The notes beneath the pieces were generated by a model. The model was not told the DNA's origin, did not search any database, and saw only the letters and a program-made list of their open reading frames with translations. DNA of 64,000 nucleotides, from the NCBI RefSeq assembly GCF_001292705.1, contig NZ_LGAK01000017.1, positions 41,066 through 105,065 on the forward strand, written 5' to 3'. Below, piece by piece: positions 1-9,149 of the stretch. Position 1 is the stretch's first letter, and every line of letters starts with the position of its first letter. Source of the DNA: Marinagarivorans algicola. GTDB taxonomy: Bacteria; Pseudomonadota; Gammaproteobacteria; Pseudomonadales; Cellvibrionaceae. The translations under genes and the position numbers were made by a program.

Positions 1-553
1 GAGATATTGCATGTTGTTGCAGTGCGTTTTCTAGCTCTGCTTTTAATGCGCGAATAACACCTTGACTATAAATATCAGTGGTCCACCAATTAGCGGTACA
101 GTGATTAGGTAGTGTTTTTACGCTCGAAAAATCCGATGGCTTAAGGCTTGTATTATCAAAATAACATGGGCGTTTTAGGTACAGTGCGGTTGCTTGAGTG
201 TTTTGCCATAATGGATAGGCAACAGGTTTTTTAACAATGGGCCGCTGGGCTGGCCAGCGCCCAAGTACCCAGGGTGTGCCATCTCCCTCAATAAACACCC
301 ATGCACTCGAGTTAGACGGATGCTGACGCGATAGGCTGTTATTGGTTGGAGTGTTACCCAGTTTGATAATACTGGATGGTATAGGCGGTGTTTTTGCGTA
401 AGGCGTGGTATGTGTCGTAGGCGCGCAGGCGACGAGAGTCAAGCCCATAATGGACAGGCTGTAGTTTTTTAATATGAGTACTGTTTTTTTGAAAAAGTGA
501 TAGTTAAGGTGAGTTAGCGGCCATATGATCGCTCTGGGTACTAGGTGTGGCAT
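1..553 (-). CDS. Putative lipoprotein alpha/beta hydrolase, 3' end missing
   Basis: The gene runs off the left edge; 184 codons are visible, starting at the ATG at 553-551. That ATG overlaps the TAA of the upstream GGDEF gene (TAATG), so translation is probably coupled. The N-terminus has a hydrophobic stretch ending in a lipobox (LTLVAC, Cys around residue 43), so it is probably a lipoprotein. Downstream are the segments VFIEGDGTPW, a proline-rich stretch, YLKRPCYF and NHCTANWW-TDIYSQGV. These resemble a proteobacterial family of lipoprotein alpha/beta hydrolases. The nucleophile and the rest of the catalytic triad lie outside the window, so activity cannot be judged. The family call is from memory of the pattern; the lipoprotein call is firmer. 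Confidence 0.6.
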   Translation of the reverse strand, partial: MPHLVPRAIIWPLTHLNYHFFKKTVLILKNYSLSIMGLTLVACAPTTHTTPYAKTPPIPSSIIKLGNTPTNNSLSRQHPSNSSAWVFIEGDGTPWVLGRWPAQRPIVKKPVAYPLWQNTQATALYLKRPCYFDNTSLKPSDFSSVKTLPNHCTANWWTTDIYSQGVIRALKAELENALQQHAIS

Positions 554-1206
554 TAATCTGCGGTATCTAACGAAGTGTCTAGTGAGGTTTGCGGAAAAGG
601 TACATGAGCCACGACACAATTACGGCCTTTGTTTTTTGCTTTATATAAGGCTTTGTCAGCTTGCATCACGAGCGCGCGCGCGGTGACTTCTTTATCTTGA
701 AAGTTAGCTGTCGATACGCCAAGGCTAGCACTTAACGATAATTGTCGTCCTTGAGGCAAAATAATCGGTACGCCAACAATTTGTTGGCGTAAGCGTCCAG
801 CAACAGCAATGGCCGTATTCATCGGTGTACTGGGTAAAATAATGGCATATTCTTCACCGCCATATCGACAAGCGATATCGAGCCTTCTTAGGTCATGCAT
901 AATGGCGTTGGCAACATGTTGGATAGCGAGATCACCAATAGGATGCCCATAGTCATCATTGACACGTTTAAAGTGGTCAATATCGAGTAAAATCAAGCTG
1001 GTAGGGTGGCCTGTGCGGCGTGTGCGCTCAAGCTCTTGATTAACGGCATAATTGAAATGACGCCGGTTATGTAAACCGGTTAATTCATCGCGATGAACGT
1101 CATTTTCTAATTTTTTAACGCGTGCACGTAAAGTTATAAGCTCTTGCCAAACAGGGCATTGCTCATCGCCATTTGAGCATCTATGCTCGGTCTCGTTTTG
1201 GCTCAT
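553..1206 (-). CDS. GGDEF diguanylate cyclase
   Basis: A short protein of 217 residues. A brief coiled-coil-like lead (residues 20-40) precedes a complete GGDEF domain with DELTGLHNRR at 40-49, LDIDHFKRVND near 75-84 and the active-site signature GGEEY at 116-120. An RxxD inhibitory site (RRLD, 107-110) lies at the usual spacing, so product feedback is likely. It should make cyclic di-GMP from two GTP. It has no transmembrane or recognisable sensor domain, so its input is unknown. The start at 1206 has AGGA seven bases upstream; longer forms from 1272 (ATG) or 1290 (TTG) are possible but have poorer ribosome sites. It follows nspC and is coupled to the hydrolase lipoprotein, suggesting one transcript with the polyamine genes. 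Confidence 0.88.
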   Translation of the reverse strand: MSQNETEHRCSNGDEQCPVWQELITLRARVKKLENDVHRDELTGLHNRRHFNYAVNQELERTRRTGHPTSLILLDIDHFKRVNDDYGHPIGDLAIQHVANAIMHDLRRLDIACRYGGEEYAIILPSTPMNTAIAVAGRLRQQIVGVPIILPQGRQLSLSASLGVSTANFQDKEVTARALVMQADKALYKAKNKGRNCVVAHVPFPQTSLDTSLDTAD

Positions 1207-1293
1207 AAGGATATCCTGTACAGATGCACTAATGGCTGGCGCTTTATTTAATTGTGTATAAATAATACGCATACTTCTTATTGTGCACAATTT

Positions 1294-2469
1294 TTATGAC
1301 AGTCGCATTTTAAAATCATTATAGGTGAACGACTTCACAATGCGTGTTTCTCCGGTCTTTGTGTGCGTGGTGACAATGGCGGGTAAGGGGATACCATTAA
1401 AGGTTGTATTTTTTACCATTGTGTAAATAGCCATATCTTCAAACATCAATCGCTGGCCTATTTGTAGTGGTTCACTGAAGCTGTAATCACCAATCACATC
1501 GCCTGATAAGCAGCTGGGCCCACCTAGGCGGTAAGTGTAGCCTAATGCGTTAGGCTCGCCAGCGTGGGTAATGCGAGGGCGGTAAGGCATTTCTAAGACA
1601 TCGGGCATATGACAGGTGGCCGATGCATCCAAAATGGCTAAATCCATTTGATTGTGTACTGTATCGAGTACCTCGCACACAAAAATGCCTGCATTGAGCG
1701 CAATCGCTTCGCCTGGCTCTAAATACACTTGCACATGATGTTGCTGGCTAAATGCTTTGATTCGTGTGATGAGGTCTTCGACTTGATAGTCTTCACGGGT
1801 AATATGGTGACCTCCGCCAAAGTTTACCCATTGTACTTGCGGCAATATTTCACTAAAGCGTGCTTCTATCGCGTCTAAGGTGCGCGCCAGTGGCTCGAAA
1901 TCTTGCTCGCAGAGTGTATGAAAATGTAAGCCGCTAATACCGCTTAGATCTTCATTTGCAAATTTATCGATAGTGATACCCATGCGCGAACAAGGAGCGC
2001 ACGGATCGTAAATAGCGGCTGCGCCTTCAGAGTGCTCGGGGTTGATGCGTAGTCCAAAAGACAGCTCAGGACGCTTTTTTTGTGCTGCTAGAGCTTGTGC
2101 TTTATGTTGTTTCCATTGGCTAAACGAGTTGAACACGACATGATTGGACAGCGCTAGCACCTCGGCGATTTCTTGCGGTCTGTAGGCGGCGGCGTAGGTA
2201 TGTACTTCACCGCCGTACTCTTCTCGGCCTAGTCGCGCCTCAAAGGGGCCGCTGGCGCAGGTACCGCTTAAGTATTTCATAATAAGTGGAGCAGCATCAA
2301 AAAATGAAAATGCTTTTAACGCGAGTAATACTTTAGCGCCACTGCGTTGTTGCACATCGGCTAAAAGCTGTAAATTTTTTTCTAGCTGACACTCATCAAT
2401 GATATAGCTAGGGCTGGGTACGCTGTAAAGATCAAAGTTTTCGAGGGAGTGAGACACGCGGTAATCCAA
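1294..2469 (-). CDS. nspC: Carboxynorspermidine/carboxyspermidine decarboxylase
   Basis: 391 residues, a PLP-dependent alanine-racemase-fold decarboxylase. The PLP lysine is in LLALKAF (Lys52). The segment ASGPFEARLG and the glycine-rich NFGGGHH fit the family, and RLGGPSCLSGD near the C-terminus carries the active-site cysteine. NspC removes CO2 from carboxyspermidine or carboxynorspermidine to give spermidine or norspermidine, and the dehydrogenase gene upstream supplies that substrate. The start is doubtful: TTG at 2469 and GTG at 2457 both lack a clear Shine-Dalgarno site, and a terminator-like hairpin sits about 20 bases upstream. The family assignment itself is strong. Confidence 0.93.
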   Translation of the reverse strand: MDYRVSHSLENFDLYSVPSPSYIIDECQLEKNLQLLADVQQRSGAKVLLALKAFSFFDAAPLIMKYLSGTCASGPFEARLGREEYGGEVHTYAAAYRPQEIAEVLALSNHVVFNSFSQWKQHKAQALAAQKKRPELSFGLRINPEHSEGAAAIYDPCAPCSRMGITIDKFANEDLSGISGLHFHTLCEQDFEPLARTLDAIEARFSEILPQVQWVNFGGGHHITREDYQVEDLITRIKAFSQQHHVQVYLEPGEAIALNAGIFVCEVLDTVHNQMDLAILDASATCHMPDVLEMPYRPRITHAGEPNALGYTYRLGGPSCLSGDVIGDYSFSEPLQIGQRLMFEDMAIYTMVKNTTFNGIPLPAIVTTHTKTGETRIVKSFTYNDFKMRLS

Positions 2470-2480
2470 AAAGAGTCGAC

Positions 2481-2508
2481 AAAAAGAAGCCGCTTTAATG
2501 AGCGGCTT
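2481..2508 (-). terminator. Terminator-like hairpin before nspC
   Basis: The arms AAGCCGCT (2487-2494) and AGCGGCTT (2501-2508) form an 8-bp perfect stem with a 6-base loop. Read on the minus strand it is followed by CTTTTTG, as in an intrinsic terminator. It lies between the carboxyspermidine dehydrogenase and nspC, so it may attenuate nspC and the GGDEF gene rather than end the unit. Confidence 0.65.
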
Positions 2509-2532
2509 GTTAAAAAGGCTTGCTGAGGGGAG

Positions 2533-3732
2533 TTAGTTGCTTAACCCCGTCTTTGTGAGCTCCACAACGGTCCAAGGGAGGCCGTACTGGTTGAGATCTT
2601 CCATAAACGGATCAGGATCAAACTGCTCCATATTCCACACCCCAGCTTTCATCCATTGGCCATCGAGCATCATTTTGGCGCCAATCATGGCAGGCACGCC
2701 AGTGGTGTACGAGATAGCTTGTGATTGGACTTCGGCATAACACGCTTCATGGTCGCAGATATTATAAATATACATAATGCGTTCCTTGCCATCTTTAATG
2801 CCTTTGGCGACACAGCCAATGCATGTGCGCCCTTTTGTTAGCGGGCCTAGGCTTGACGGATCGGGCAACACCGCTTTAAGAAACTGCAGTGGTACAATTT
2901 CTACACCGTTATACTTAACGGGTTCTATACCTGTCATGCCAACATTTTGCAATACTTCTAAATGCTGTAAATAGGCATCGCCAAAAGTCATCCAAAAGCG
3001 GGCGCGCTTAATTTCAGGAAAGTGCTTGGTGATAGACTCTAGCTCTTCATGATACATTAAGTACATGTTTTTAGTGCCTATGCCTTCAGGGAAGTCATAG
3101 GTCTCTTTGATGGATAATGGTGCGGTTTCTACCCACTGGCCGTCTTGCCAGTAGCGCCCATTGGCGGTGACTTCGCGAATATTGATTTCAGGGTTAAAGT
3201 TAGTAGCAAACGGTTGCCCATGATCGCCAGCATTGCAATCAATAATATCCAGCTCGTGTATTTCATCAAAATAATGTTTTTTGAGGTAGGCGGTGTATAC
3301 GTTGGTCACACCCGGATCAAACCCGCTTCCTAATAAAGCCATCAATCCGGCTTGCTTGAATTTATCTTGGTAAGCCCATTGCCAGCTATATTCGAATTTG
3401 GCCTCTTCAGGTGGCTCATAGTTGGCGGTATCCATATAGTGAATGCCGGCATTGAGACAGGCATCCATAATGTGTAAATCCTGATAGGGCAGTGCCACGT
3501 TAATAACGAGGCTGGGCTTTTCCGCCTCGAGTAATGCGGTTAATGCGGGGACATCATCGGCATCTATTTGTGCCGTACGAATAGGGCGTTTTAATTGTGC
3601 CGCAATGGCTTTACAGCGCGCCTCGGTGCGACTTGCTAAAATAATTTCGCCAAATACTTCAGGTAGTTGTGCGCACTTGTGGGTCACAACACCACCAACG
3701 CCGCCGGCACCAATAATTAAAACCTTGCTCAT
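2533..3732 (-). CDS. Carboxynorspermidine/carboxyspermidine dehydrogenase (synthase)
   Basis: 399 residues of the saccharopine-dehydrogenase fold. The N-terminus has the dinucleotide motif GAGGVGG (residues 8-14) directly after the first strand. Later segments such as GSGFDPGVTNVY and DCNAGDHGQPF match the carboxynorspermidine synthase family. It condenses L-aspartate semialdehyde with putrescine (or 1,3-diaminopropane) and reduces the imine with NAD(P)H, giving carboxyspermidine (or carboxynorspermidine). This route replaces the S-adenosylmethionine-dependent SpeD/SpeE pathway. GAGG lies seven bases before the ATG. It sits between speA and nspC, so the three genes cover most of arginine to spermidine; the agmatine-to-putrescine step is not in the window. 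Confidence 0.93.
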   Translation of the reverse strand: MSKVLIIGAGGVGGVVTHKCAQLPEVFGEIILASRTEARCKAIAAQLKRPIRTAQIDADDVPALTALLEAEKPSLVINVALPYQDLHIMDACLNAGIHYMDTANYEPPEEAKFEYSWQWAYQDKFKQAGLMALLGSGFDPGVTNVYTAYLKKHYFDEIHELDIIDCNAGDHGQPFATNFNPEINIREVTANGRYWQDGQWVETAPLSIKETYDFPEGIGTKNMYLMYHEELESITKHFPEIKRARFWMTFGDAYLQHLEVLQNVGMTGIEPVKYNGVEIVPLQFLKAVLPDPSSLGPLTKGRTCIGCVAKGIKDGKERIMYIYNICDHEACYAEVQSQAISYTTGVPAMIGAKMMLDGQWMKAGVWNMEQFDPDPFMEDLNQYGLPWTVVELTKTGLSN

Positions 3733-3802
3733 AATGTAAACCTCAATAGTGTGGGTTTATGGGCTGCATAGACAGCCAATTAAGTAGATGAATGTTATTT
3801 GT

Positions 3803-3960
3803 AACTATTCAGAGATACCGAAATTGGGCACTGATGAATCATTGTCTGGGCCGCTCAAGCCATCCATGGGCGCTATACAAGCGCTCCCGACACTTAAATG
3901 CCCAGGAAATAATCCATCAGTGCCCTATCAGATGATTTTTTTCAGTTTGGCTGAATAGCT
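3803..3960. repeat. Interspersed palindromic repeat, copy A
   Basis: 158 bp bounded by AACTATTCAG (3803-3812) and CTGAATAGCT (3951-3960), which are near-perfect inverted repeats. Inside, GGGCACTGATG and CATCAGTGCCC form a further 11-bp perfect stem, and GGGCGCTATACAAGCGCTCCC forms a central hairpin. Read on the minus strand it matches copies B (39095) and C (51922). It fills the gap between speA and the carboxyspermidine dehydrogenase gene and reaches to within five bases of the speA stop codon. There is no coding capacity. It resembles a MITE or large REP-type element. Confidence 0.85.
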
Positions 3961-3964
3961 ACTG

Positions 3965-5884
3965 TTATTTTTCGTAATAGGTGTAGCCACGCATGCTGTC
4001 GCTGAATGCGTTCATTATTTTTAGGCGCTCGGCGGGTGTAATGCGGCCTTCACGTACGGCCTGTTCGGCTGTGCGACGAAAGCGATTTTGCATTTCCTGT
4101 GGATTGTATTCCACGTAGCTTAAAACATCAGCAATACTATCGCCTTCAATTTCATGAATAAAGTCGTAGCTGCCGTCGTCGTTAAAGCGAATGCTGACCA
4201 CATTAGTATCGCCAAATAAATTGTGTAAATCGCCGAGGGTTTCTTGGTAGGCACCGACGAGAAACGCTCCAATATAATACTCTTCGTCATCTTTAGGTTG
4301 GTGCAATGGCAATGTTTTACGTGTCCCACGATGATCGGCAAAGCGATCAATCTTGCCGTCGCAATCGCAGGTGATATCGGCAATAATGGCATTGCGAATA
4401 GGTTTTTCATCTAGTCGATGTAAAGGCATCACAGGGAATACTTGCTCAATTGCCCACATGTCAGGCAGTGATTGAAACAAACTAAAGTTGCAGTAAAAAA
4501 TATCAGAGAGTTGATCTTTGAGTTTTTCGGCTTCATCGAGACCGCGCGGCATTTCTTCGGCAATGGCTAAGATGCGATGCATGACAGCTAAAAATAAATT
4601 TTCGGCAAGTGAGCGCGAGCGCAAGTTAATTTGTCCGCGTTTAAATATTTCACGCAATTCATCGCGGTAAAAAACCGCATCGTTATAACACTCTTGAATA
4701 TTACGCTCGTTGACCAGGCTAATCAGGTCACTTAAGTTGTGTACCATGACGTTTTCACTGGCGGGTATCTCACTCGGAATTTTACCCGGTTCGTAGTGAG
4801 CTACATCTAAAACATTAAAAACTAATAGCGATGAGTAGGCAACGGTTGCGCGCCCTGATTCGGTCACAATAATAGGATGGCTAATATTAAATGGATCAAG
4901 GGTGCTCATAATCACATCCACGATATCAGCGCAATATTCATCGAGTGAGTAGTTGCGCGAATGTACGTAGTTGGATTTAGAGCCGTCATAGTCAACCGCC
5001 AAGCCGCCGCCAAGGTCTAAGTAGCCCATGTTTGCGCCTTCGCGGACGAGGTCCATGTACACTTGGCACGCCTCTAAAACACCGGTGCGAATATCGCGAA
5101 TGTTGGGGATTTGCGAACCTAAGTGATAATGCAAAAGCTGTAAGCAATCGAGCATGTCTTCGGCTTTTAAGGTGTCAACCAGCTCGATAACCTGTGCCGT
5201 AGAAAGCCCAAATATACTGCGGTCACCACTGGTGGCATTCCAGTGCCCGCCCACCATAGAGGCCAACTTAACGCGCACGCCAATCATGGGTTTAATGCCA
5301 AGTGCGCGGCTGCGTTTCAGTATAATGGGTAGCTCTGAAGGCGTTTCAATGACAAAAAAAACGTTATAACCCATGTTGCACGCTTGCAAACCTAGGTCGA
5401 TAAACTCTTCATCTTTATAGCCATTACAAATAATACACGCTTCACGGTTCTCTAGTGTGGCGAGAGCAATAATGAGCTCGGGTTTTGAGCCAGCTTCAAA
5501 CCCGTGATTGTAAGGTGCGCCTACTTGAGCGATCTCTTCGATAACATGACATTGTTGATTCACCTTCACAGGGAATACGCCACGGTATTCAGCTTGGTAA
5601 TGGCTGTCTTTAATGGCTTTGCGAAAGGCTTCATTTAAGCGCTTAATTTGTTGCGCTAATAAATCTTCAAAGCGAATGAGTACAGGAGCATCCATGCCGC
5701 GTTCACGTGCCTGACGGACAATATCGAGAACGGATGCTTGTACTTGCACATTGTTTTCGGTTGTGCTGGTAACAGCCACTTCACCGTTGTGGTCAATTTT
5801 AAAGTACCCAGCGCCCCATTCATTAATGGCATAAAGCTCGGCGGCATCATCGGTTGACCAAGTAAGGTGTGATTTTGTATTCAA
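3965..5884 (-). CDS. speA: Biosynthetic arginine decarboxylase
   Basis: 639 residues, close to the family's usual length. The order is an N-terminal segment with EWGAGYF, the PLP lysine in FPVKVNQQ (Lys107), then HYHLGSQIPN and GGGLAVDYDGS of the TIM-barrel domain, and SGRATVAY. It decarboxylates arginine to agmatine, the entry to putrescine. The best start is TTG at 5884, with GAGG about 12 bases upstream; no in-frame ATG is better placed. It lies upstream of the carboxyspermidine dehydrogenase and nspC on the same strand, separated from them by repeat copy A. Confidence 0.95.
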   Translation of the reverse strand: MNTKSHLTWSTDDAAELYAINEWGAGYFKIDHNGEVAVTSTTENNVQVQASVLDIVRQARERGMDAPVLIRFEDLLAQQIKRLNEAFRKAIKDSHYQAEYRGVFPVKVNQQCHVIEEIAQVGAPYNHGFEAGSKPELIIALATLENREACIICNGYKDEEFIDLGLQACNMGYNVFFVIETPSELPIILKRSRALGIKPMIGVRVKLASMVGGHWNATSGDRSIFGLSTAQVIELVDTLKAEDMLDCLQLLHYHLGSQIPNIRDIRTGVLEACQVYMDLVREGANMGYLDLGGGLAVDYDGSKSNYVHSRNYSLDEYCADIVDVIMSTLDPFNISHPIIVTESGRATVAYSSLLVFNVLDVAHYEPGKIPSEIPASENVMVHNLSDLISLVNERNIQECYNDAVFYRDELREIFKRGQINLRSRSLAENLFLAVMHRILAIAEEMPRGLDEAEKLKDQLSDIFYCNFSLFQSLPDMWAIEQVFPVMPLHRLDEKPIRNAIIADITCDCDGKIDRFADHRGTRKTLPLHQPKDDEEYYIGAFLVGAYQETLGDLHNLFGDTNVVSIRFNDDGSYDFIHEIEGDSIADVLSYVEYNPQEMQNRFRRTAEQAVREGRITPAERLKIMNAFSDSMRGYTYYEK

Positions 5885-6068
5885 TGTCTGTGCTTACCTC
5901 AAAAGTAGATGGGCTAAAAGTTAGGTGTAGTTAAAATAACCCAGGCTAAAAGTGGCGAACTATCGCAGATTTTTTTAGGGATAGCTATACCCAATTAACG
6001 TCTAATACCACATTGTTTTTAGTGGGGTAATCGATGCCAGGCGCTGGCGTGCAAAATACTTGATTCGC

Positions 6069-7076
6069 CTAGCTAAAAAGCTTGCTGCGCACTGTGGTGC
6101 GGTACTGGTTAGGCGGTACGCCAAAAGTCTTTTTAAACAGGCGGCTAAAGTGCTGCGGGTCTTGTAGGCCAGTGTAGTTCGCTATTTCGGCAATGCTTAA
6201 GTTACTGCTTTTTAGCATATCTTTTGCCGTGGTCATTCGATGGCGCTGTACATATTGCAAAGGTGAAAGGTTAAGGGCGTTTTTAAAGTGCCTATTGAGG
6301 CTGCGCACGCTAATGCCTAATGATGCCGCTAAAGCGGCGATATCGATACTCTGGTAGTTTGGTGTATTCGCCGGTTGTGTGAGTAGCTCATCGAGTTTGG
6401 CAACGGCAAGCGCGACTCGTTCGTCGGAGGTTAGAGTATTACTAAGGCCTGCTTGCGTATTGGGCTGGCGTATTTCATGAAAAAAATTGCGTTCAACCGT
6501 TTGCGCAATGGCACTGCCGTATTGCTCCTGAATAAAAAAAGCGGTGAGCTCTGCAAGAGCATTAATGCTGGCTGTGCAAAAAATGCGAGGCTGACCGCTA
6601 GCGTGGCTTTGGGTAATAAAGCGATCGCGCTGCAGTTTGACATCAGGGTAGCGCCGGCTAAAGCGATCAAAAAAATGCCAGTGAGTGGTGGCAAATTGAT
6701 GCTGCAGTAATTGAGCTTGCGCCAAAAAGCATACGCTAGTCCCGACTGCCGCTAGCGTGCAATCGGTGGGAATGGTGCTTAGCCAGTTTAAAATATCGGG
6801 TTGTTGGTTCAATATTTTTATCGGGTCACGCCATAAAGCGGGTAAAAATATCAGACTATCGCGCGGGATGGGAGTATCGAGCGAACTGCTTTGCAAAGGG
6901 AGGCCGGTGTGAGTGTTGATGGTGCCGCTGGTTTGGCTACGAAATTCGATAGTCAATGGTGGTAAATGATGCTGCTCAACCTTGCGCATAGCCCAAGCGG
7001 CACGGAGCATCTCTAGGGGAAGGGTAACGCTAGTGGCCAGCATATTGGGGTAAAGTAAAAAGATAACAGGTTGCAT
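6069..7076 (-). CDS. AraC-family regulator with DJ-1/PfpI-like N-terminal domain (GlxA type)
   Basis: 335 residues when started at 7076 (MQPVIFLLYPNML), where TAGG precedes the ATG by six bases; an upstream in-frame ATG at 7199 would add 41 residues of low plausibility. The N-terminal half has the GATase-1/DJ-1 pattern of GlxA, FtrA and the AraC-type ArgR of Pseudomonas. The C-terminal 95 residues carry the two AraC helix-turn-helix units (IAALAASLGISVRSLNRHF and IAEIANYTGLQDPQHFSRLFK). It lies upstream of speA on the same strand and is divergent from fabY. Control of either is possible, but nothing in the sequence decides it. Confidence 0.85.
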   Translation of the reverse strand: MQPVIFLLYPNMLATSVTLPLEMLRAAWAMRKVEQHHLPPLTIEFRSQTSGTINTHTGLPLQSSSLDTPIPRDSLIFLPALWRDPIKILNQQPDILNWLSTIPTDCTLAAVGTSVCFLAQAQLLQHQFATTHWHFFDRFSRRYPDVKLQRDRFITQSHASGQPRIFCTASINALAELTAFFIQEQYGSAIAQTVERNFFHEIRQPNTQAGLSNTLTSDERVALAVAKLDELLTQPANTPNYQSIDIAALAASLGISVRSLNRHFKNALNLSPLQYVQRHRMTTAKDMLKSSNLSIAEIANYTGLQDPQHFSRLFKKTFGVPPNQYRTTVRSKLFS

Positions 7077-7229
7077 ACTGAGCCTAAAGGTAAAATGAGT
7101 TTGGCTATTATGGCATGTATATTGGCTATTCTGACCTGCTTGGCTTAAGCCGGCAAGCTTACACTTTAGGTCATTAGTTATGTGTCTATCGCGCTTCATC
7201 TGAGGTGCGAGATTAATGGAATCTATTGA

Positions 7230-9149
7230 ATGACTCGCTTACCTGTTATTACCGCTTTTGGTGGCTTTAATGCCGCTGGCCGCAGCTCTTTTCACCATAG
7301 TTACAAACGGACTATTTTTACTAGTCTTAACCAGCAACAGCAGCGCCAAAACTGTACGGCGTTGGCGAGTATCATGGGGTTGCTGCAGTGGCGCAATGAG
7401 GATTACTACTGGATTGATGGTGTTGTGTATGATCCTGTGCACGATTTTTCGCGACTTAAAATGTTGGTTGAAGCGGGCTCTTTGGTGCGCAAGATTGAGC
7501 CAAGTCATTTTGATGTCAATGCGGTATTGGTAGGTAAAAAACTCACCCTTGATGGCTCTGAGCATACGCCAAGCCTTGTCAAAATGACTAAGCGCGATCT
7601 GCCAGAGGTGCTTCCGCAGGGCTGGCGTGTCGTGGCGCAAGAGGGGCGCGAGGTAACGCTGGCCATTAGCGAGTCAATCACGACCTATGCACAGCATGGC
7701 AGTGTGATGCCCGTGCAGGCTGCAGGGCAATTGCCTTCAGGCTTTAACCCTGGCGATCATTACCGCTCTTTGCACCACCCGCGAGGCTTACAGCTTTCGG
7801 TTGTAGCCGCCAGTGATACAGTCAATAGTTTAGGGTTGGACTGGCAGAGTATTGTGCATCGTGTTAAGCCTGATGAAATTGCCGTTTACAGTGCCAGTGT
7901 TATGAGTCAGCTCGATGACACGGGGTTTGGCGGTATGTTACAGGCGCGCAGTCAAGGTGCGAGGGTTACCTCAAAACAACTGGCTATGGGCTTTAACTCT
8001 ATGCCAGCTGACTTTATTAATGCTTATGTGCTGGGTAGTGTCGGCGCCACAGCGGGTGTTGTTGGTGCATGCGCAACATTTTTGTACAACCTAAACGCAG
8101 CAGTTGATGATATTAAATCGGGTCGCCGACGCGTTGTTATGGTTGGGAGTGCTGAGGCACCCATCTTACCCGAGGTCATTGATGGCTATCATGCGATGAG
8201 CGCTTTAGCGACAGATGCCGAAATAGCGCGCCTATCGGGTGGATTGCTGCCAGATGGCGCGATAGATTACCGTCGTGCGAGCCGCCCTTTTGGGGCCAAC
8301 TGCGGTTTTACCATTGCCGAATCTGGCCAATATGTCTTGCTAATGGATGATGCTTTAGCGCTAGAGCTCGGTGCGACTATTTACGGTGCTGTTCCGGGCG
8401 TGTTTGTGCATGCTGACGGCTATAAAAAGTCTATATCGGCACCAGGACTTGGCAATTATTTAACGATGGGGCGAGCGGTGGGCTTGGCGCAAAATTTACT
8501 GGGTAGCGAAGTAGTACGCAATAGTAGCTTTGTGCAAGCGCACGGCTCGAGTACTCCGCAAAACCGTGTCACTGAGTCGCGTATTCTTGATGAGGTGGCC
8601 AAGCATTATGGTATTGACTACTGGCCTGTCGGTGCGATTAAGTCCTATGTTGGGCATTCATTGGGCCCTGCCAGCGGTGATCAAATGGCGAATACACTGG
8701 GAGTATTTGCGCAGGGTATTCTACCGGGGATCAAAACGATTGATAGTGTTGCTGACGATGTACTAGCTCAGCGTTTGGGGATTTCTAATCAAGATACCGA
8801 GCTCGGTTGCAAGGGCGCGCAAGTGGCTTTTCTCAATTCGAAAGGTTTTGGTGGCAACAATGCAACCGCTACTGTGGTGGCGCCCCATACAGTGCATACT
8901 TGGTTGCAAAAGCGTCACGGCAAAGCGGCTTTTAATGCCTACCAAGATGCCAACCAAATCGTGCAAGCCACCGCAAAAGACTATGATGATTACGCGCTTA
9001 AAGGAGATTTAAAGGCTCTTTATAACTTCGGAGAACATTTGGTAGATGAAACTGCGTTAAGTTGGAGCCATGAAGGGCTGCAGATCCCAGGCTTCGCTCA
9101 TCCTGTCGCGTTAAATAGCGACGGCGGCTTTGATGATCTGGCGCCATAG
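7230..9149 (+). CDS. fabY: Beta-ketoacyl-ACP synthase, FabY type
   Basis: 639 residues, much longer than FabB/FabF (about 410) and close to the long FabY ketosynthase of Pseudomonas aeruginosa. The catalytic Cys is in VGACATF (Cys281); the two histidines are in QAHGSSTPQN and GHSLGPASGD, and GFGGNNA is the usual C-terminal glycine-rich motif. FabY condenses acetyl-CoA with malonyl-ACP to start fatty acid synthesis in pseudomonads; the same role is inferred here. The N-terminal 180 residues before the ketosynthase core are a FabY-specific extension. It is divergent from the AraC regulator with a 153-bp gap. Confidence 0.85.
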   Translation: MTRLPVITAFGGFNAAGRSSFHHSYKRTIFTSLNQQQQRQNCTALASIMGLLQWRNEDYYWIDGVVYDPVHDFSRLKMLVEAGSLVRKIEPSHFDVNAVLVGKKLTLDGSEHTPSLVKMTKRDLPEVLPQGWRVVAQEGREVTLAISESITTYAQHGSVMPVQAAGQLPSGFNPGDHYRSLHHPRGLQLSVVAASDTVNSLGLDWQSIVHRVKPDEIAVYSASVMSQLDDTGFGGMLQARSQGARVTSKQLAMGFNSMPADFINAYVLGSVGATAGVVGACATFLYNLNAAVDDIKSGRRRVVMVGSAEAPILPEVIDGYHAMSALATDAEIARLSGGLLPDGAIDYRRASRPFGANCGFTIAESGQYVLLMDDALALELGATIYGAVPGVFVHADGYKKSISAPGLGNYLTMGRAVGLAQNLLGSEVVRNSSFVQAHGSSTPQNRVTESRILDEVAKHYGIDYWPVGAIKSYVGHSLGPASGDQMANTLGVFAQGILPGIKTIDSVADDVLAQRLGISNQDTELGCKGAQVAFLNSKGFGGNNATATVVAPHTVHTWLQKRHGKAAFNAYQDANQIVQATAKDYDDYALKGDLKALYNFGEHLVDETALSWSHEGLQIPGFAHPVALNSDGGFDDLAP

